Shown here: positions 36,410 through 46,200 of the stretch, piece by piece
How the letters are laid out: each line of letters opens with the position of its first letter
Numbering within the stretch: position 1 is the stretch's first letter
NCBI GenBank assembly: GCA_016699715.1
Contig: CP065007.1
Span: forward strand, 186,001-250,000
Source of the DNA: Candidatus Competibacteraceae bacterium
GTDB taxonomy: Bacteria > Pseudomonadota > Gammaproteobacteria > Competibacterales > Competibacteraceae
Direction of reading: 5' to 3'
Length of the DNA stretch: 64,000 nt
Notes under the pieces: model-generated
What the model was told of the DNA's origin: nothing
The model's database searches: none
Seen by the model: only the letters and a program-made list of their open reading frames with translations
Program-made: the position numbers and the translations under genes

Positions 36410-38329
36410 TTACCGTCCGCCGCTCAAGCGCGCTTGCAATGCCTGGTATGCGGGACTTTGCGGCTCCCATTGGCCCAGATCGTCCGCCACTCGCTTGGCC
36501 AGTGTCTCTTGGCCCTGCTCTAGAAAGGCCAGCGCCGCAGCCTGCATGAGCGTGGTCTGTTCCCGCCGGAACGCCTCCACCCGCCCTTCCCGATCCAATG
36601 CTTTCGCGTCCTCCAGAGCCCGCCGCGCCGCTTGCGTTTCTCGCGCTTCCAACAATTTTTTGGCCACCGCCAATTGGAGATCGAGTCGCTGCCGGCGGGC
36701 CATGCCTTCCGGGTCCGGGGGCGGCGTGGCGGGCGCGGGTGATTCCGCTGGCAATACGATCGACAGTTCTTGCACGCCCGCCACCAGATGGTGCCACGCC
36801 CGGTGGGTTCGATAGCCGGGGGCGCCGATTTCAAGATCGAAATCGCCCGGCGTCAGTTCAATCCCGTCCCGATACGCCGGGCCAATGTTCATGATGCGGA
36901 TTTGAGCGGTCGCCGGCGTGGCCTTGACCGTCAGATAGGCGCGTGGCTCCACAATGGGCTCAGGTTCCACCACCGGCGGCGTCGCCGCAACCGGTGATGA
37001 TTCGGCGACCGGCGGCGTCACGATCACTGGCGGCTTTGGCGAATCCGGCGAAGTTCTCAACCCAATCGACCACCCGCCCCACGCTATCAACCCGATCATG
37101 GCGATGACCACCGCCGCAACCCGCCAGTTCGGCTGGCCGGACCGTTCCAGAGTCGTTTTAGGCGGGGACGGCGCTTCTGGGAGCGGCTTCACCGGCCGTA
37201 CCGGGACCGCTTTGGGCGGAATCGGCGGTTTTGGCGCGACTCGGGGCTGGGTCGGCGGTTCGGGCAGCGAGGTCGGACGCGGTTTGTCCTCTTCCGCCAG
37301 CACGGTTTCCAGGTGCTGCCTGAATGCTGTAATCGATTGCAGCCGCTGTTCCGGTTCCACCGCCAGCGCCCGAAGCAGGGCGGCGTCCAGCGCCGGCGGC
37401 AGGTCGGGGACAAAATGACGAGCCGGTTTCAGCAAGTCCGGTTGTTGCAGCAGTTCGGCCTCCTTCCGCTCCAGCGCCGACGGCACCCGATGCGCGGTCA
37501 GCATGAAGTACAGGGTGGCCGCGACGGCGTAGACGTCGGTCCATGGCCCTTGTCGGTTTAGATGACCTTGCAGGTATTGTTCGTAGGGGGCAAAGCCTTC
37601 GGAGAAGATCAGCAGGCTGCGGGTGTGGGTGCCGCTCACTTGCCGGGCCGAGCCGAAGTCCAGCAGGATCAGTTCGTCGTCCCGAGTCAGATACAGGTTG
37701 CCCGGTTTGATGTCCCGGTGCATGAAGCCGGCTTGATGCACTTTCTGCAAGCCGTCCAGCACCGGTAGCAGCAACTTGATCGCCCGTCGCCACGGCAAGC
37801 GGACTCCCGGTTGTCCTCTCCGGGGCGGTTTTAGATGCCGCCCCAGGTCCTCGCCCTCGTAGTAGTCCATGACCAGATAGGCGGTGTCGTTCAGTTCGAA
37901 GAAGTTCACGACCCGCACCAGATGCGGATGCCGTAATTGCGCGATCGTTTGCGCTTCCTGCAGGAAGGTGCGTAGTCCGTACTGGAACAGGTCTTCATGC
38001 TCGTGGGCGTTGAGCACCACCATCTTGCGATTGGTCGAGCGCCCGACAAATTCGCTGGGGTAGTATTCCTTGACCGCGACCTTCATCTTCAGGGTCATGT
38101 CGAAACCGCGATAGGTGATCCCGAATCCGCCCTGGCCCAGCTTTTCCCCGACCACGTAGCCCTTGAGTTGCGTCCCGACCGGCAGCAGCGCGGCGGATCG
38201 CCCCTCCAGACCGGCGCGGTAATGGCAAATCGGGCACACTCCGGCCGCGTCCCATTCGCGCGGGTGGAAACACCCCGGACAGGTCACCTCGACCGGCTGG
38301 ACGCGGGTTTCTTCCGATGGCGCGGTCAT
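36410..38329 (-). CDS. Membrane Ser/Thr protein kinase with PEGA-like C-terminal region
   Basis: This 639-residue protein has an N-terminal zinc ribbon (Cys17, 20, 32, 35) and a complete Hanks-type kinase domain: GQGGFG loop at 65-70, Lys87 in VAVKEYY, MHRDIKPGNLYL, and DFGSARQV. A proline-rich linker and one membrane helix (about residues 407-430) follow. The periplasmic part holds a PEGA-like repeat (AYLTVKATPATAQIRIMNIG) and a helical C-terminus. It is the first gene of the kinase/target/avd/RT unit. A closely similar paralogue lies at 41042-43031. It may sense a periplasmic signal together with the secreted target. Confidence 0.9.
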   Translation of the reverse strand: MTAPSEETRVQPVEVTCPGCFHPREWDAAGVCPICHYRAGLEGRSAALLPVGTQLKGYVVGEKLGQGGFGITYRGFDMTLKMKVAVKEYYPSEFVGRSTNRKMVVLNAHEHEDLFQYGLRTFLQEAQTIAQLRHPHLVRVVNFFELNDTAYLVMDYYEGEDLGRHLKPPRRGQPGVRLPWRRAIKLLLPVLDGLQKVHQAGFMHRDIKPGNLYLTRDDELILLDFGSARQVSGTHTRSLLIFSEGFAPYEQYLQGHLNRQGPWTDVYAVAATLYFMLTAHRVPSALERKEAELLQQPDLLKPARHFVPDLPPALDAALLRALAVEPEQRLQSITAFRQHLETVLAEEDKPRPTSLPEPPTQPRVAPKPPIPPKAVPVRPVKPLPEAPSPPKTTLERSGQPNWRVAAVVIAMIGLIAWGGWSIGLRTSPDSPKPPVIVTPPVAESSPVAATPPVVEPEPIVEPRAYLTVKATPATAQIRIMNIGPAYRDGIELTPGDFDLEIGAPGYRTHRAWHHLVAGVQELSIVLPAESPAPATPPPDPEGMARRQRLDLQLAVAKKLLEARETQAARRALEDAKALDREGRVEAFRREQTTLMQAAALAFLEQGQETLAKRVADDLGQWEPQSPAYQALQARLSGGR

Positions 38330-38567
38330 GCGGCAAACTCCCTCGATAAATACGGTTGTACGATTATTGTATCAGGGCAATAGGATAGCGCCGTTTTCCA
38401 AGACGCTCGATGTGGGCGCTTCTTTTCGTTGCCGCGCGACGGCGACCCGGGGTGCGGGAACCGGGAAAATCGAACCCCTGACTACCCGCGCATCGCACTC
38501 GCCGCGTTGACCGAATTCGGTATGCCGGCGATACTGCGCCAACCCCACCGCTCGATCTGACCCGGCC

Positions 38568-39512
38568 ATGTCCGTTCCGCATCCTCACGATGTCTTCGTT
38601 CGCGATTTCCTTGCCGATCTCGACCAAGCGAGGGCCTTCTTTCGTTTGCTCCTGCCGCCCGCTTTCCAAACCGAATTCAACCTTGACACGCTCGCCGCCG
38701 AACCGACCAGCCTGATCGACGAAACCCTCAACGAACTGCAATCCGACCTGTTGTTCTCGCTAACCACCCGTTCCGGCGAACTGCGTCAGTTGTACCTGCT
38801 GTTCGAGCACAAGTCTTATCTGGACCCGGGGCTACTCGCCCAACTACTCGGTTATCTGGGTCGTCTGTACGGCAAACAACCCGTCCGGACGCCGATCCTC
38901 CCGCTGGTGCTTTATCACGGCGCGGCGTCGTTCACTCTCCCACTCCGCTTCGGCGACGAGTTTGCCCTGACCGCCGCGCAACAGGCCCTGTTGCGGCCCT
39001 ACCTGCCGGACTTCAGCTACCTGCTCTACGATCTGAGCGACTGGCAACCGCCCACCGAACCGCCGCTGGCGATTCAGTTGTTTATCGAAGCCCTGCGCAA
39101 CGCCGCCAGCGGCGATCCCGAACGCACCCGACGCCTACTCGAACTGGCCGTTGGCCTGTATGGGGAACGCAACGGCGCGCGCATCGTCCATGCTTTACTG
39201 ACCTACCTGTTCCATGTGACCCCGCTGGCCCCCGACGCCGTGCGCGGTCTGCTGACCCATTCCCGACCTGAGCTGGAGAACGCCATGCTTACCGCTGCGC
39301 AGCAACTTTACGAACGTGGCCATCGCGAGGGTGAAGCCAAACTGTTACGGGAGCTACTGGAGCACAAGTTCGGGGCGCTGCCGAAACGGATTCAGCAACG
39401 CCTGGCTGAGGCCGATGAAGCAGACTTGCGGACTTGGAGCCTGCGGCTGTTGAGCGCCGCCACCCTCGATGAGGTGTTCCCCAAAACGCCCCGGCGTCGC
39501 CCGTCGGCCTGA
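38568..39512 (+). CDS. Rpn-family recombination-promoting nuclease / putative transposase
   Basis: This 314-residue protein begins MSVPHPHDVFVRDFLADLDQ, the usual opening of Rpn/PF04754 proteins. The PD-(D/E)XK-like segment shows as LNELQSDLLFSL and LLFEHKSYLD. The C-terminal region (EGEAKLLRELLEHKFG...) is a DUF4351-like helical domain. Such proteins nick DNA and raise recombination in E. coli. The gene sits between the two duplicated kinase modules and could have taken part in the rearrangements there, though this is speculative. Confidence 0.88.
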   Translation: MSVPHPHDVFVRDFLADLDQARAFFRLLLPPAFQTEFNLDTLAAEPTSLIDETLNELQSDLLFSLTTRSGELRQLYLLFEHKSYLDPGLLAQLLGYLGRLYGKQPVRTPILPLVLYHGAASFTLPLRFGDEFALTAAQQALLRPYLPDFSYLLYDLSDWQPPTEPPLAIQLFIEALRNAASGDPERTRRLLELAVGLYGERNGARIVHALLTYLFHVTPLAPDAVRGLLTHSRPELENAMLTAAQQLYERGHREGEAKLLRELLEHKFGALPKRIQQRLAEADEADLRTWSLRLLSAATLDEVFPKTPRRRPSA

Positions 39513-39754
39513 TTCGTAGTCAAAAAAGCTCCTTGATCGTCGCCGTGCTCCAGTGTGGAAACCCGATCAAAAAGCCCAATCGCCGTCCGTCGCAAACCCG
39601 CCGCTACAGCCCAATTTTTCCACAAGCCTCACCATTCATCCCCCTCCCAGCGAGAGGGGGCCAGAGGGAGGAGTCCGAACGCTGCGGACGCCGACAAACT
39701 CCTTATACCGTTTCTGAATAGAATTGAGCTGTTAGCCCAGCATCCAGGCTCATT

Positions 39755-39782
39755 GTTGGGCAACGCTGCGCTTTTGCCCAAC
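39755..39782. repeat. Palindromic intergenic repeat (GTTGGGCAA type)
   Basis: GTTGGGCAA and TTGCCCAAC form a 9-bp stem with a 10-base loop. Similar GTTGGGCAA...TTGCCCAAC palindromes are common intergenic repeats in related genomes, as far as I recall. The surrounding 39513-39890 interval also has a CCCCCTC/GAGGGGG palindrome near 39651 and no gene I can support. Confidence 0.6.
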
Positions 39783-39891
39783 CTACGACCTACAGGCAAT
39801 AGCGTAAAATCTATGCAGAATTGGTATTACCTAGCAGCCCCCAACGACGATGCTATAGTTCCCCGCCGATGTTATTGTTCAAAAATTACCG

Positions 39892-39945
39892 ATGGCTCAC
39901 AAACTTTACATCAAGACCCACGGTTGTCATACCAAACGCGTCTGA
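39892..39945 (+). pseudogene. miaB 5' remnant (first 12 codons)
   Basis: The frame reads MAHKLYIKTHGC and then HTKRV and stop. The first 12 residues match the start of MiaB, the tRNA ms2i6A methylthiotransferase, where the Cys is the first ligand of its iron-sulfur cluster (family pattern K-L-x-I-K-T-x-G-C-Q-M-N). Homology breaks immediately after that Cys. It appears to be a rearrangement breakpoint; the functional miaB would be elsewhere. The AT-rich 39946-40130 stretch that follows holds nothing recognisable. Confidence 0.6.
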
Positions 39946-40134
39946 AAACCAGCAGTTACTTTAATGACAAGATATTGTTTTTAATAGATATTATTTTGTA
40001 TCGACCTGCACATAATGAAGGATTCAAGAGGCATTTAGTATCAGATGAACGAGTACTACGGTAGCGGTCTCGACCCATAGCTCAGGCTCTTGCGGGTGGT
40101 CTTCGAAACCGCGACGCTGGAGCGTCTGGACCTG

Positions 40135-40156
40135 CTCCCACGCCGGAGCGTGGGAG
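40135..40156. repeat. Perfect 9-bp palindrome, REP-like
   Basis: CTCCCACGC-CGGA-GCGTGGGAG lies 18 bases beyond the stop of the minus-strand CsgG-like gene. A related GACGCTGGAGCGTC palindrome is at 40113-40126. It may act as a terminator stem or as a dispersed repeat. Confidence 0.6.
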
Positions 40157-40173
40157 CCAGATGAACTCCATCT

Positions 40174-41010
40174 CTACTTCGCTGGTGGTTCTGGTGGAAC
40201 CATGATCATGGTCACCAATTCGCTCATCTTAAACAGAATGGTGTCGATATCCTTGCCCTGGATCTGGCCGCTGCGCAGCAGGGAAGCCGTCTTGGTATCG
40301 ATCAGCCGCGCCGTGACGGTGATCAGGTCGCCCAGCTTGTACACGCCACCGGTCACCACGGCATCCACCCCATACAGCCGCCCCAGTTCGGCGGCGGTCT
40401 TGGGATCGAGTAGGCCGGTGGAGCCGAATTCCTGAGCTTTGGCGATCTTGGCCGCCGCCGACAACGGCAAGCGATCTTTCAAGGTAAAGCGGCCGGTGTT
40501 GGCGATCGCCGACATCATCACATCGGCGATGATCGCCCCGGCCTGTTCAATCAGGCCGCCGCGCATCGCGAATTCGACCACCGTTACTGTCATCGGCCAG
40601 CTAAGTGGTCGTTCTATAACCTGTTCCACGGCTGGGGACGCCACTGGCACAGTTGTTATTTTTGATGTCTGCGGTATTGGTTCCGATTTCAACCGCGCCC
40701 GCGCCATCCGGGCGTACTGCCCCTTCGGATAATCGGCTAGATATGCCTCGAAACACGCCGCCGTTCCGCAGTTCTCCGCCGATTTCCAGGCTTCACGATC
40801 GTAATTCACCGTCGGCTTCTTGGGCGTGGGCTTGGGGGCCGGCTTGGCCGTAGATTTGTGGGCCGGTGGGTGTTTCTCCGCCTCGGCTTCCCGCCGGTAC
40901 TTTTCCATGAGCCGCCGCACCGCCTCCGGGTCCGGGTCCGCGCTCCATGCCGGCCAGTGGCTCAGCCCCAATACAATCCCCAGTCCGATCCAATGCCACC
41001 TGCTTTGCAT
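40174..41010 (-). CDS. Secreted protein with CsgG/FlgO-like domain, paralogous N-terminus to the DGR target
   Basis: This 278-residue protein begins MQSRWHWIGLGIVLGLSHWP, nearly identical to the DGR target at 35458-36378, and shares its ADPDPEAVRRLMEKYRREA segment and a Pro/Lys linker. The rest differs: a short helical repeat region (TAACFEAYLADYPKGQYA) and a C-terminal CsgG/FlgO-like domain (VVEFAMRGGLIEQAGAIIADVM...GVDAVVTGGVYKLGDLITVTARLID). It would be periplasmic or outer-membrane associated. The start could also be the adjacent ATG at 41013 or 41025; AGGGAG spacing favours 41010. It follows the second kinase by 31 bases, the same spacing as in the first module. Confidence 0.82.
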   Translation of the reverse strand: MQSRWHWIGLGIVLGLSHWPAWSADPDPEAVRRLMEKYRREAEAEKHPPAHKSTAKPAPKPTPKKPTVNYDREAWKSAENCGTAACFEAYLADYPKGQYARMARARLKSEPIPQTSKITTVPVASPAVEQVIERPLSWPMTVTVVEFAMRGGLIEQAGAIIADVMMSAIANTGRFTLKDRLPLSAAAKIAKAQEFGSTGLLDPKTAAELGRLYGVDAVVTGGVYKLGDLITVTARLIDTKTASLLRSGQIQGKDIDTILFKMSELVTMIMVPPEPPAK

Positions 41011-41041
41011 CATGTTCTCCCTCATGTTCGTGGGCGGTGTC

Positions 41042-43031
41042 TTACCGTCCGTCGCTCAAGCGCGTTCGCAGCGCGAGGTATTCGGGGCTTTGCGGGTCCC
41101 ACTGGCTTAGGTCCTCCGCTACCCGTTCGGCCAGCGCTCTTTGGCCCTGCTCTAGAAAGGCCAGCGCCGTTGCTTGCATGATCGTGGCCTGTTCCCGCCG
41201 AAATGCTTCCACCCGTCCTTCCCGATCCGATGCCTTGGCATCCTCCAGAGCCCGCCGCGCCGCTTGCGTTTCCCGCGCTTCCAACAATTTTTTGGCCACC
41301 GCCAATTGGAGATCGAGTTGCTGCCGGCGGGCCATGCCTTCCGGGTCCGGGGGCGGCGTGGTGGGGGTTGGCGGTTCCGCTGGCAACGCGATCGGCAGTT
41401 TTTGCACGTCCGCCGCCAGATGGCGCCACGCCCGGTAGGTTTGATAGCCGGGGGTGCTGACTTCCAGATCAAAATCGCCCGGCGTCAGTTCAATCCCGTC
41501 CCGATACGCCGGGCCAATGTTCATGATGCGGATTTGAGCGGTCGCCGGCGTGGCCTTGACCGTCAGATAGGCGCGTGGCTCCACAATGGGCTCAGGTTCC
41601 ACCACCGGCGGCGATTCGGCGACCGGCGGGGTCATGCTCGCCGGCGGCGGGACCGGCTCCAACCGGATCACCACATCGCTGCGTCGCCCCGCCATAATCC
41701 AGACCGATTCCTGGCGCGGCTGATAGCCCTCCAGGATCGCCTCGACCGTAACCCGCCCCTCGGGGTGTACGAAGTCTTGCGGCGCCAAACCCAGCAAGGC
41801 GTTGTTCACCCGAATCGTCGCTCCCGGTGGCTCGCTGCAAACCGCCAGAGTGCCCTTGACCGGAACTGGCGGTCGGGGCACAGGCTCGGCGATGGGGGCA
41901 GTGGTCGGTGTCGGTGGAGCGGGCGGTGTGGTCCCGTTGGAAAAGACCAGCCATGTACCCCACCCCGGAATTGCCAACGACAAAGCAATCGCGGCGGCCC
42001 GTGCGTTCAATTTCCTGGGTGGCTTGCGCGCTCCTTGCCCGTTCGAAGAGGGTTTTTTTGCCTCCGTCGCCAGCACGGTTTCGAGTTGTTGCTTGAGTTC
42101 CTGGGTGGATTGCAGGCGTTGTTCCGAGGTCACCGCCAGGGCGCGGCGCAGGATGTTGTCGAGAAGCGGGCGGCAGTTCGGGAACATGATGCCGGGGCGG
42201 CTTGAGCGCGTCGTCCATTGCGCGGGCATCCGCCGCCGGTGGAGTCTGTCCGGTGAGCAGAAAATAGAGCGTGGCCGCCGCGCCGTACACATCAGTCCAT
42301 GGGCCTTGCTCACCCTGAGTATGCTGCTCGTAAGCCGCATAGCCATTGGTATAAATCGCTATACTGTGGCCGCGATCACTGACCACTTGCCGGGCCGCGC
42401 CGAAGTCGAGCAGGATGATCTGACCCTGGTGCGTGCGATAGAGGTTGCGCGGCTTGATGTCCCGGTGCAAAAAACCTTGGTCGTGCACTGCCTGCAAACC
42501 GTCCAGCACCGGTAACAACACCTGGATTGCCTCGCGCCAAGGCAATTTCCTGCCCGGCTGCCGGACCAGATAGTCGTGGAGCGTTTCGCCTTCGTAGTAA
42601 TCCATCACCAGATAGGCGGTGGCGTTCATTTCGAACAAATTGAGCACCCGCACCAGGTTGGGATGCTGCAATTTGGCCAGGGTGTGCGCTTCCTCAGTAG
42701 ATGCCCTCAAGCCATAGTCGAACAGTTCGGTATTTTCCGGCGAGAGCAGAACCAGCGTTTTCCGGTCGTCGGCTCGATTGGCGAAATCGCTCGGGAAATA
42801 CTCCTTGATGGCCACTTCCATTTTTAGCTTCAGATCGAAACCGCGATAGGTGATGCCAAAACCGCCTTGTCCCAGCTTCTCGCCGATCACATACCGCCTC
42901 AATTGCGTCTGCATAGGCAATAGCGATACCGAGCGCTTGTCCTTGGGGTTGTATCCGCAGCGTGGACATTCCTCATCTGTCGTCGTGCGCTTACGGAAAC
43001 AACCCGGACACTCCGTGTTGTTTGGTGACAT
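41042..43031 (-). pseudogene. Second membrane Ser/Thr kinase gene, frameshifted
   Basis: From the ATG at 43031 the frame encodes a zinc ribbon (CPGCFRKRTTTDEECPRCGY) and a kinase domain with GQGGFG, VAIKEYFP, LHRDIKPRNLYR and DFGAAR. After PPRHHVPELP, near 42165, the homology moves to another frame. It continues there as LLDNILRRALAVTSEQRLQS, a membrane helix, a PEGA domain and the helical C-terminus, to the stop at 41042. The intact paralogue at 36410 reads VPDLPPALDAALLRALAVEPEQRLQS at this point, so a 1- or 2-base indel is clear. The kinase domain itself could still be made, without its membrane anchor. A sequencing error is possible. Confidence 0.85.
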
Positions 43032-43206
43032 CGATATTGCCCCTCTGGAAGGTTCCCAACGTACTGTTCCTATCAGTATGAAGTTGCGAGAAAAATATGA
43101 TCGGGAATCGCCGGAAGCACCCGAGCGAGGTTACTCGGGCACATCGACGGCGCGACAGTCGGGCGCGGGCCGATCCCTGGCCCGGCAACCCGGCCTGTCC
43201 GCCGGC

Positions 43207-46200
43207 TTACTCCACCTTCACCGTTCCCATCACGCCGCGCCCGAACTGCCACGGCTTATACATATCCTCCACATACACCGCCGGCTGCCGGTAGACGCCG
43301 GGCGTCACCGCCCGCGCCAGATAGGCCAGAGTGAATTGCCGCTTGTCGCCCGCATCGAGGTCCAGCGCCGCCACGAAGCGGTCGTCCCGAATCTCGGTGT
43401 GCAGCGTTTCGGTCAGTTCCGGCAACCAGGCCAGTTCAGCAGTCGAGGCGTTGTGCGCCAGCCGGGCATTCTCGATTTCCAGCCCCGCCGGCAGTAGATC
43501 CACCACCAGCGCCTGTTGCTGCTCCCTGCCCGCCGCTTCGCCGCTGATGACCGCCACCAGCAAATCGTTCTGATGGATTTGAGTCGGGTCCACCGCCTTG
43601 CCGGTTCGGGTGTAATAGCGGCGGCTGATGCTAAAGCCTTCCTGGGCCGGCGGTTGCGGCGTGACCGGCACTCCGCTCCGATTCAGGGTGTACCAGGCCG
43701 GTTGTCCGCCCTGGTTGGTTACGGTCAGCCCCTGGGTCAGCGTTTCCCCCGCCAGCGACTGGTAAAACGGATCGGCGCTGATCGTCCGCCCGTCCACCGC
43801 CAGTTGCAGTTGCCCCGGCTGTTGCAGCAGCGCCCGCGCCGCCAACAGCAGCCAGGCCTGTTCCTGAGTGCTGCTGTAGCGACGGGTGTTGTAGTCGGCG
43901 GCTACTTGCCCGGCCAGGTCCGGCACCCGCTCCGGCAGCAGCTTCACCTCGGCCAGCAGCGCCAGCAGCGCTGCCCGGTCGCGCAGCGGGCTGCCGTAAT
44001 CGCGCGTCGTCGTCCGTTCGGTCCGGTTCAGCGCGGCGGTGAAGGCTTCCCGCGCCCGGCCCAGTTCGCCGTAGTGGGCCAGCGCCGCACCCAGTTGGGC
44101 TTGCGCCAGCGCGTTCGGCAGTTTCTGCAAGTAGTTGTCGTGCAGGTAGCGCAGATCGCCGATGGCCGCCTGCTGCACCCGCGCCAGCACGTACAGGTTG
44201 TAGGCCCGCCAACCAAGCTGTTCGGTGTCGAAATCACTTTCGTTTACCCGCTCCCGCAAGCGTTTCAAGCCGCTCTGATAAGCCACTTCCGGCACCAGAT
44301 ACTGCTCCTGCCGGGCGCGGACCAGGAAGTCCATGGCGTAGGCCGACAACCAGTCCTCGATATTGCTGCTGGGGCTCCACAGCCCGAAACCGCCGCCGGC
44401 GTCCTGCAAGCTCAGGATGCGCTGGATCGCCTCCTGCACCCGCGCCCGCAGGCCGGCTTCGGTGGCGTTCTGGCCGACCCAGGCTTGGGCGACCTGATTG
44501 AAATACAGCAGCGGCAGGGCGCGGCTGGTGGTTTGTTCCAGGCAACCGTAGGGATAGCGGTCCAGTTCGGCCAGCAGTTCGGGCACGTTAAGATTGGGCC
44601 GACTGGCGACGCTCAATCGCGCCTGGCCGGTACCGGGCAGAAAGCCGCTCAACACCTCGCCACCAAGCCGCAGCGTTTCGCCGGAATTCAGGCGTTGCGC
44701 GGTGCGATTGCTGACAAGGGTCTGGGCCGGCCGCACCCCGATATCCGCTTCCCGCGCCAGTTGGAAGCCGTTCGGTCCCGTGATCTGTAAGTGAACCTGG
44801 CCCTTGCCCGGTTGCCGGCCGCGCAGGGTGAAGGTCCGGCTGTCCTGATTCTGCGTGGCGGCATCGGCCACCGTAAAGGTGAAGGTCGCCGGTTCGTCCA
44901 CCGCCACCGCGCCCTCGGCGCTCAGACGCAGTTGATAATCGCCCGGCGGGGCATTCAGGTTCCGCACGGTTACGGTGATCCGGCTTTCGTCCTCCGGCGC
45001 CAGAAAGCGCGGCAGGTAGACTTGCGCCACCAGCGGATCGCGCACCAGCGGTTTGGCTTCGGCTTGGCCAACTCGGTCGTGGTTCCAGGCCACCGCCATC
45101 AGGCGCAACTGGCCGTTGAAGTCGGGCAGCGCCAGCGGCACGCGCGCCCGCCCGTCGCCGTCCAGCGCCACCGGCCCGGAGAACAGCGCCAGGGTTTTCA
45201 CCGTGCGGATGCCGGAGGCGTCCAGTTGCCGGCTGCCGGCGTCGCCGCCGGCCCGGAGCTGGCCCGGTCGCCCGCCGGCTTCGATCAGCTTGCCGTACAG
45301 GTCCAGCACCTGCATGCCCAGCCGGCGCTTGCCGAGGAAGTATTGCACCGGGTCCGGCGTGGCGAAATCGGTCAGTTGCAGGATGCCTTCATCCACCGCC
45401 GCCACCGTCAGCCAGGCCGGTTGGCCCGCGTCGAGTCCCGCGACCGCGACCGGCAGTTCCACGGTCTGGCGCGGCTTCCATTCGGTCGGCGCGTCCAGGG
45501 TGACGGTCAGGGTGCGCGGCGCGGGGTCCAGCCCCACCCAGGCCACGCCGATGGCCCGGCCCGGTCCGCGCTGCTTGGCGCTGTCCGCCGGGCGGAACGC
45601 GGTGGCGGCGATGTATACCCCCGGACCCCACTCAGCGGGAATCGGCAGTTCCACCGTCGCGCCGTCGGCGCTGGCGCTGACGGTTTTGCTCAGCCACAGC
45701 CGGTCGCCGACCACGTTTAGCAGCACCTCGCCGGCGAAGGGCGCGCGCACGAAGATCTTGGCGATTTCACCGGCCTGATAGCGTGGCTGGTCCAGCGTCA
45801 CCTTCATCTGGTCGGGGGTGTCGCCCTCGCTGGGGGTTTCGAACCAGCCGGCGGTGAAGCGCACGCTGGAGGCGACGCCGGTGGCCGGATCGAGCACGTC
45901 CAGCCGGTAATGGCCCCAGTCCAGCCCCCGCTGAGTCACGACGGCCGGCTGGTCGGCGGCGAGGTTCAGGGTTTGCCCGCCGGCGGGCGCGCTGTCGCGG
46001 ATGATCATCTTGTAGTTCCAGCGGCCATCGTCGTGATACCAGTAATACTGGTACTCCTCGCGCACCAGTTCGGCGCGCAGCCCGCTTTTGGCCTGCGGCT
46101 GGCCCAGCGGGTCGAGCGCGATCACCTCGAACGCCGCTTCCTGCCCGGTCTGGACGCCGCCATCACCAAAACGCGGCTTGATGCCGATGGCGAACGGCTG

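Noticed and set aside
38440..38500. tRNA-like T-arm sequence (GGGGTTCGATTTTCCC on the minus strand)
   Set aside because: No acceptor stem, anticodon arm or CCA-side pairing could be found around it.
39555..40064. 169-codon plus-strand frame across the intergenic region
   Set aside because: It crosses palindromic repeats and the miaB remnant, and has no ribosome binding site or recognisable domain.
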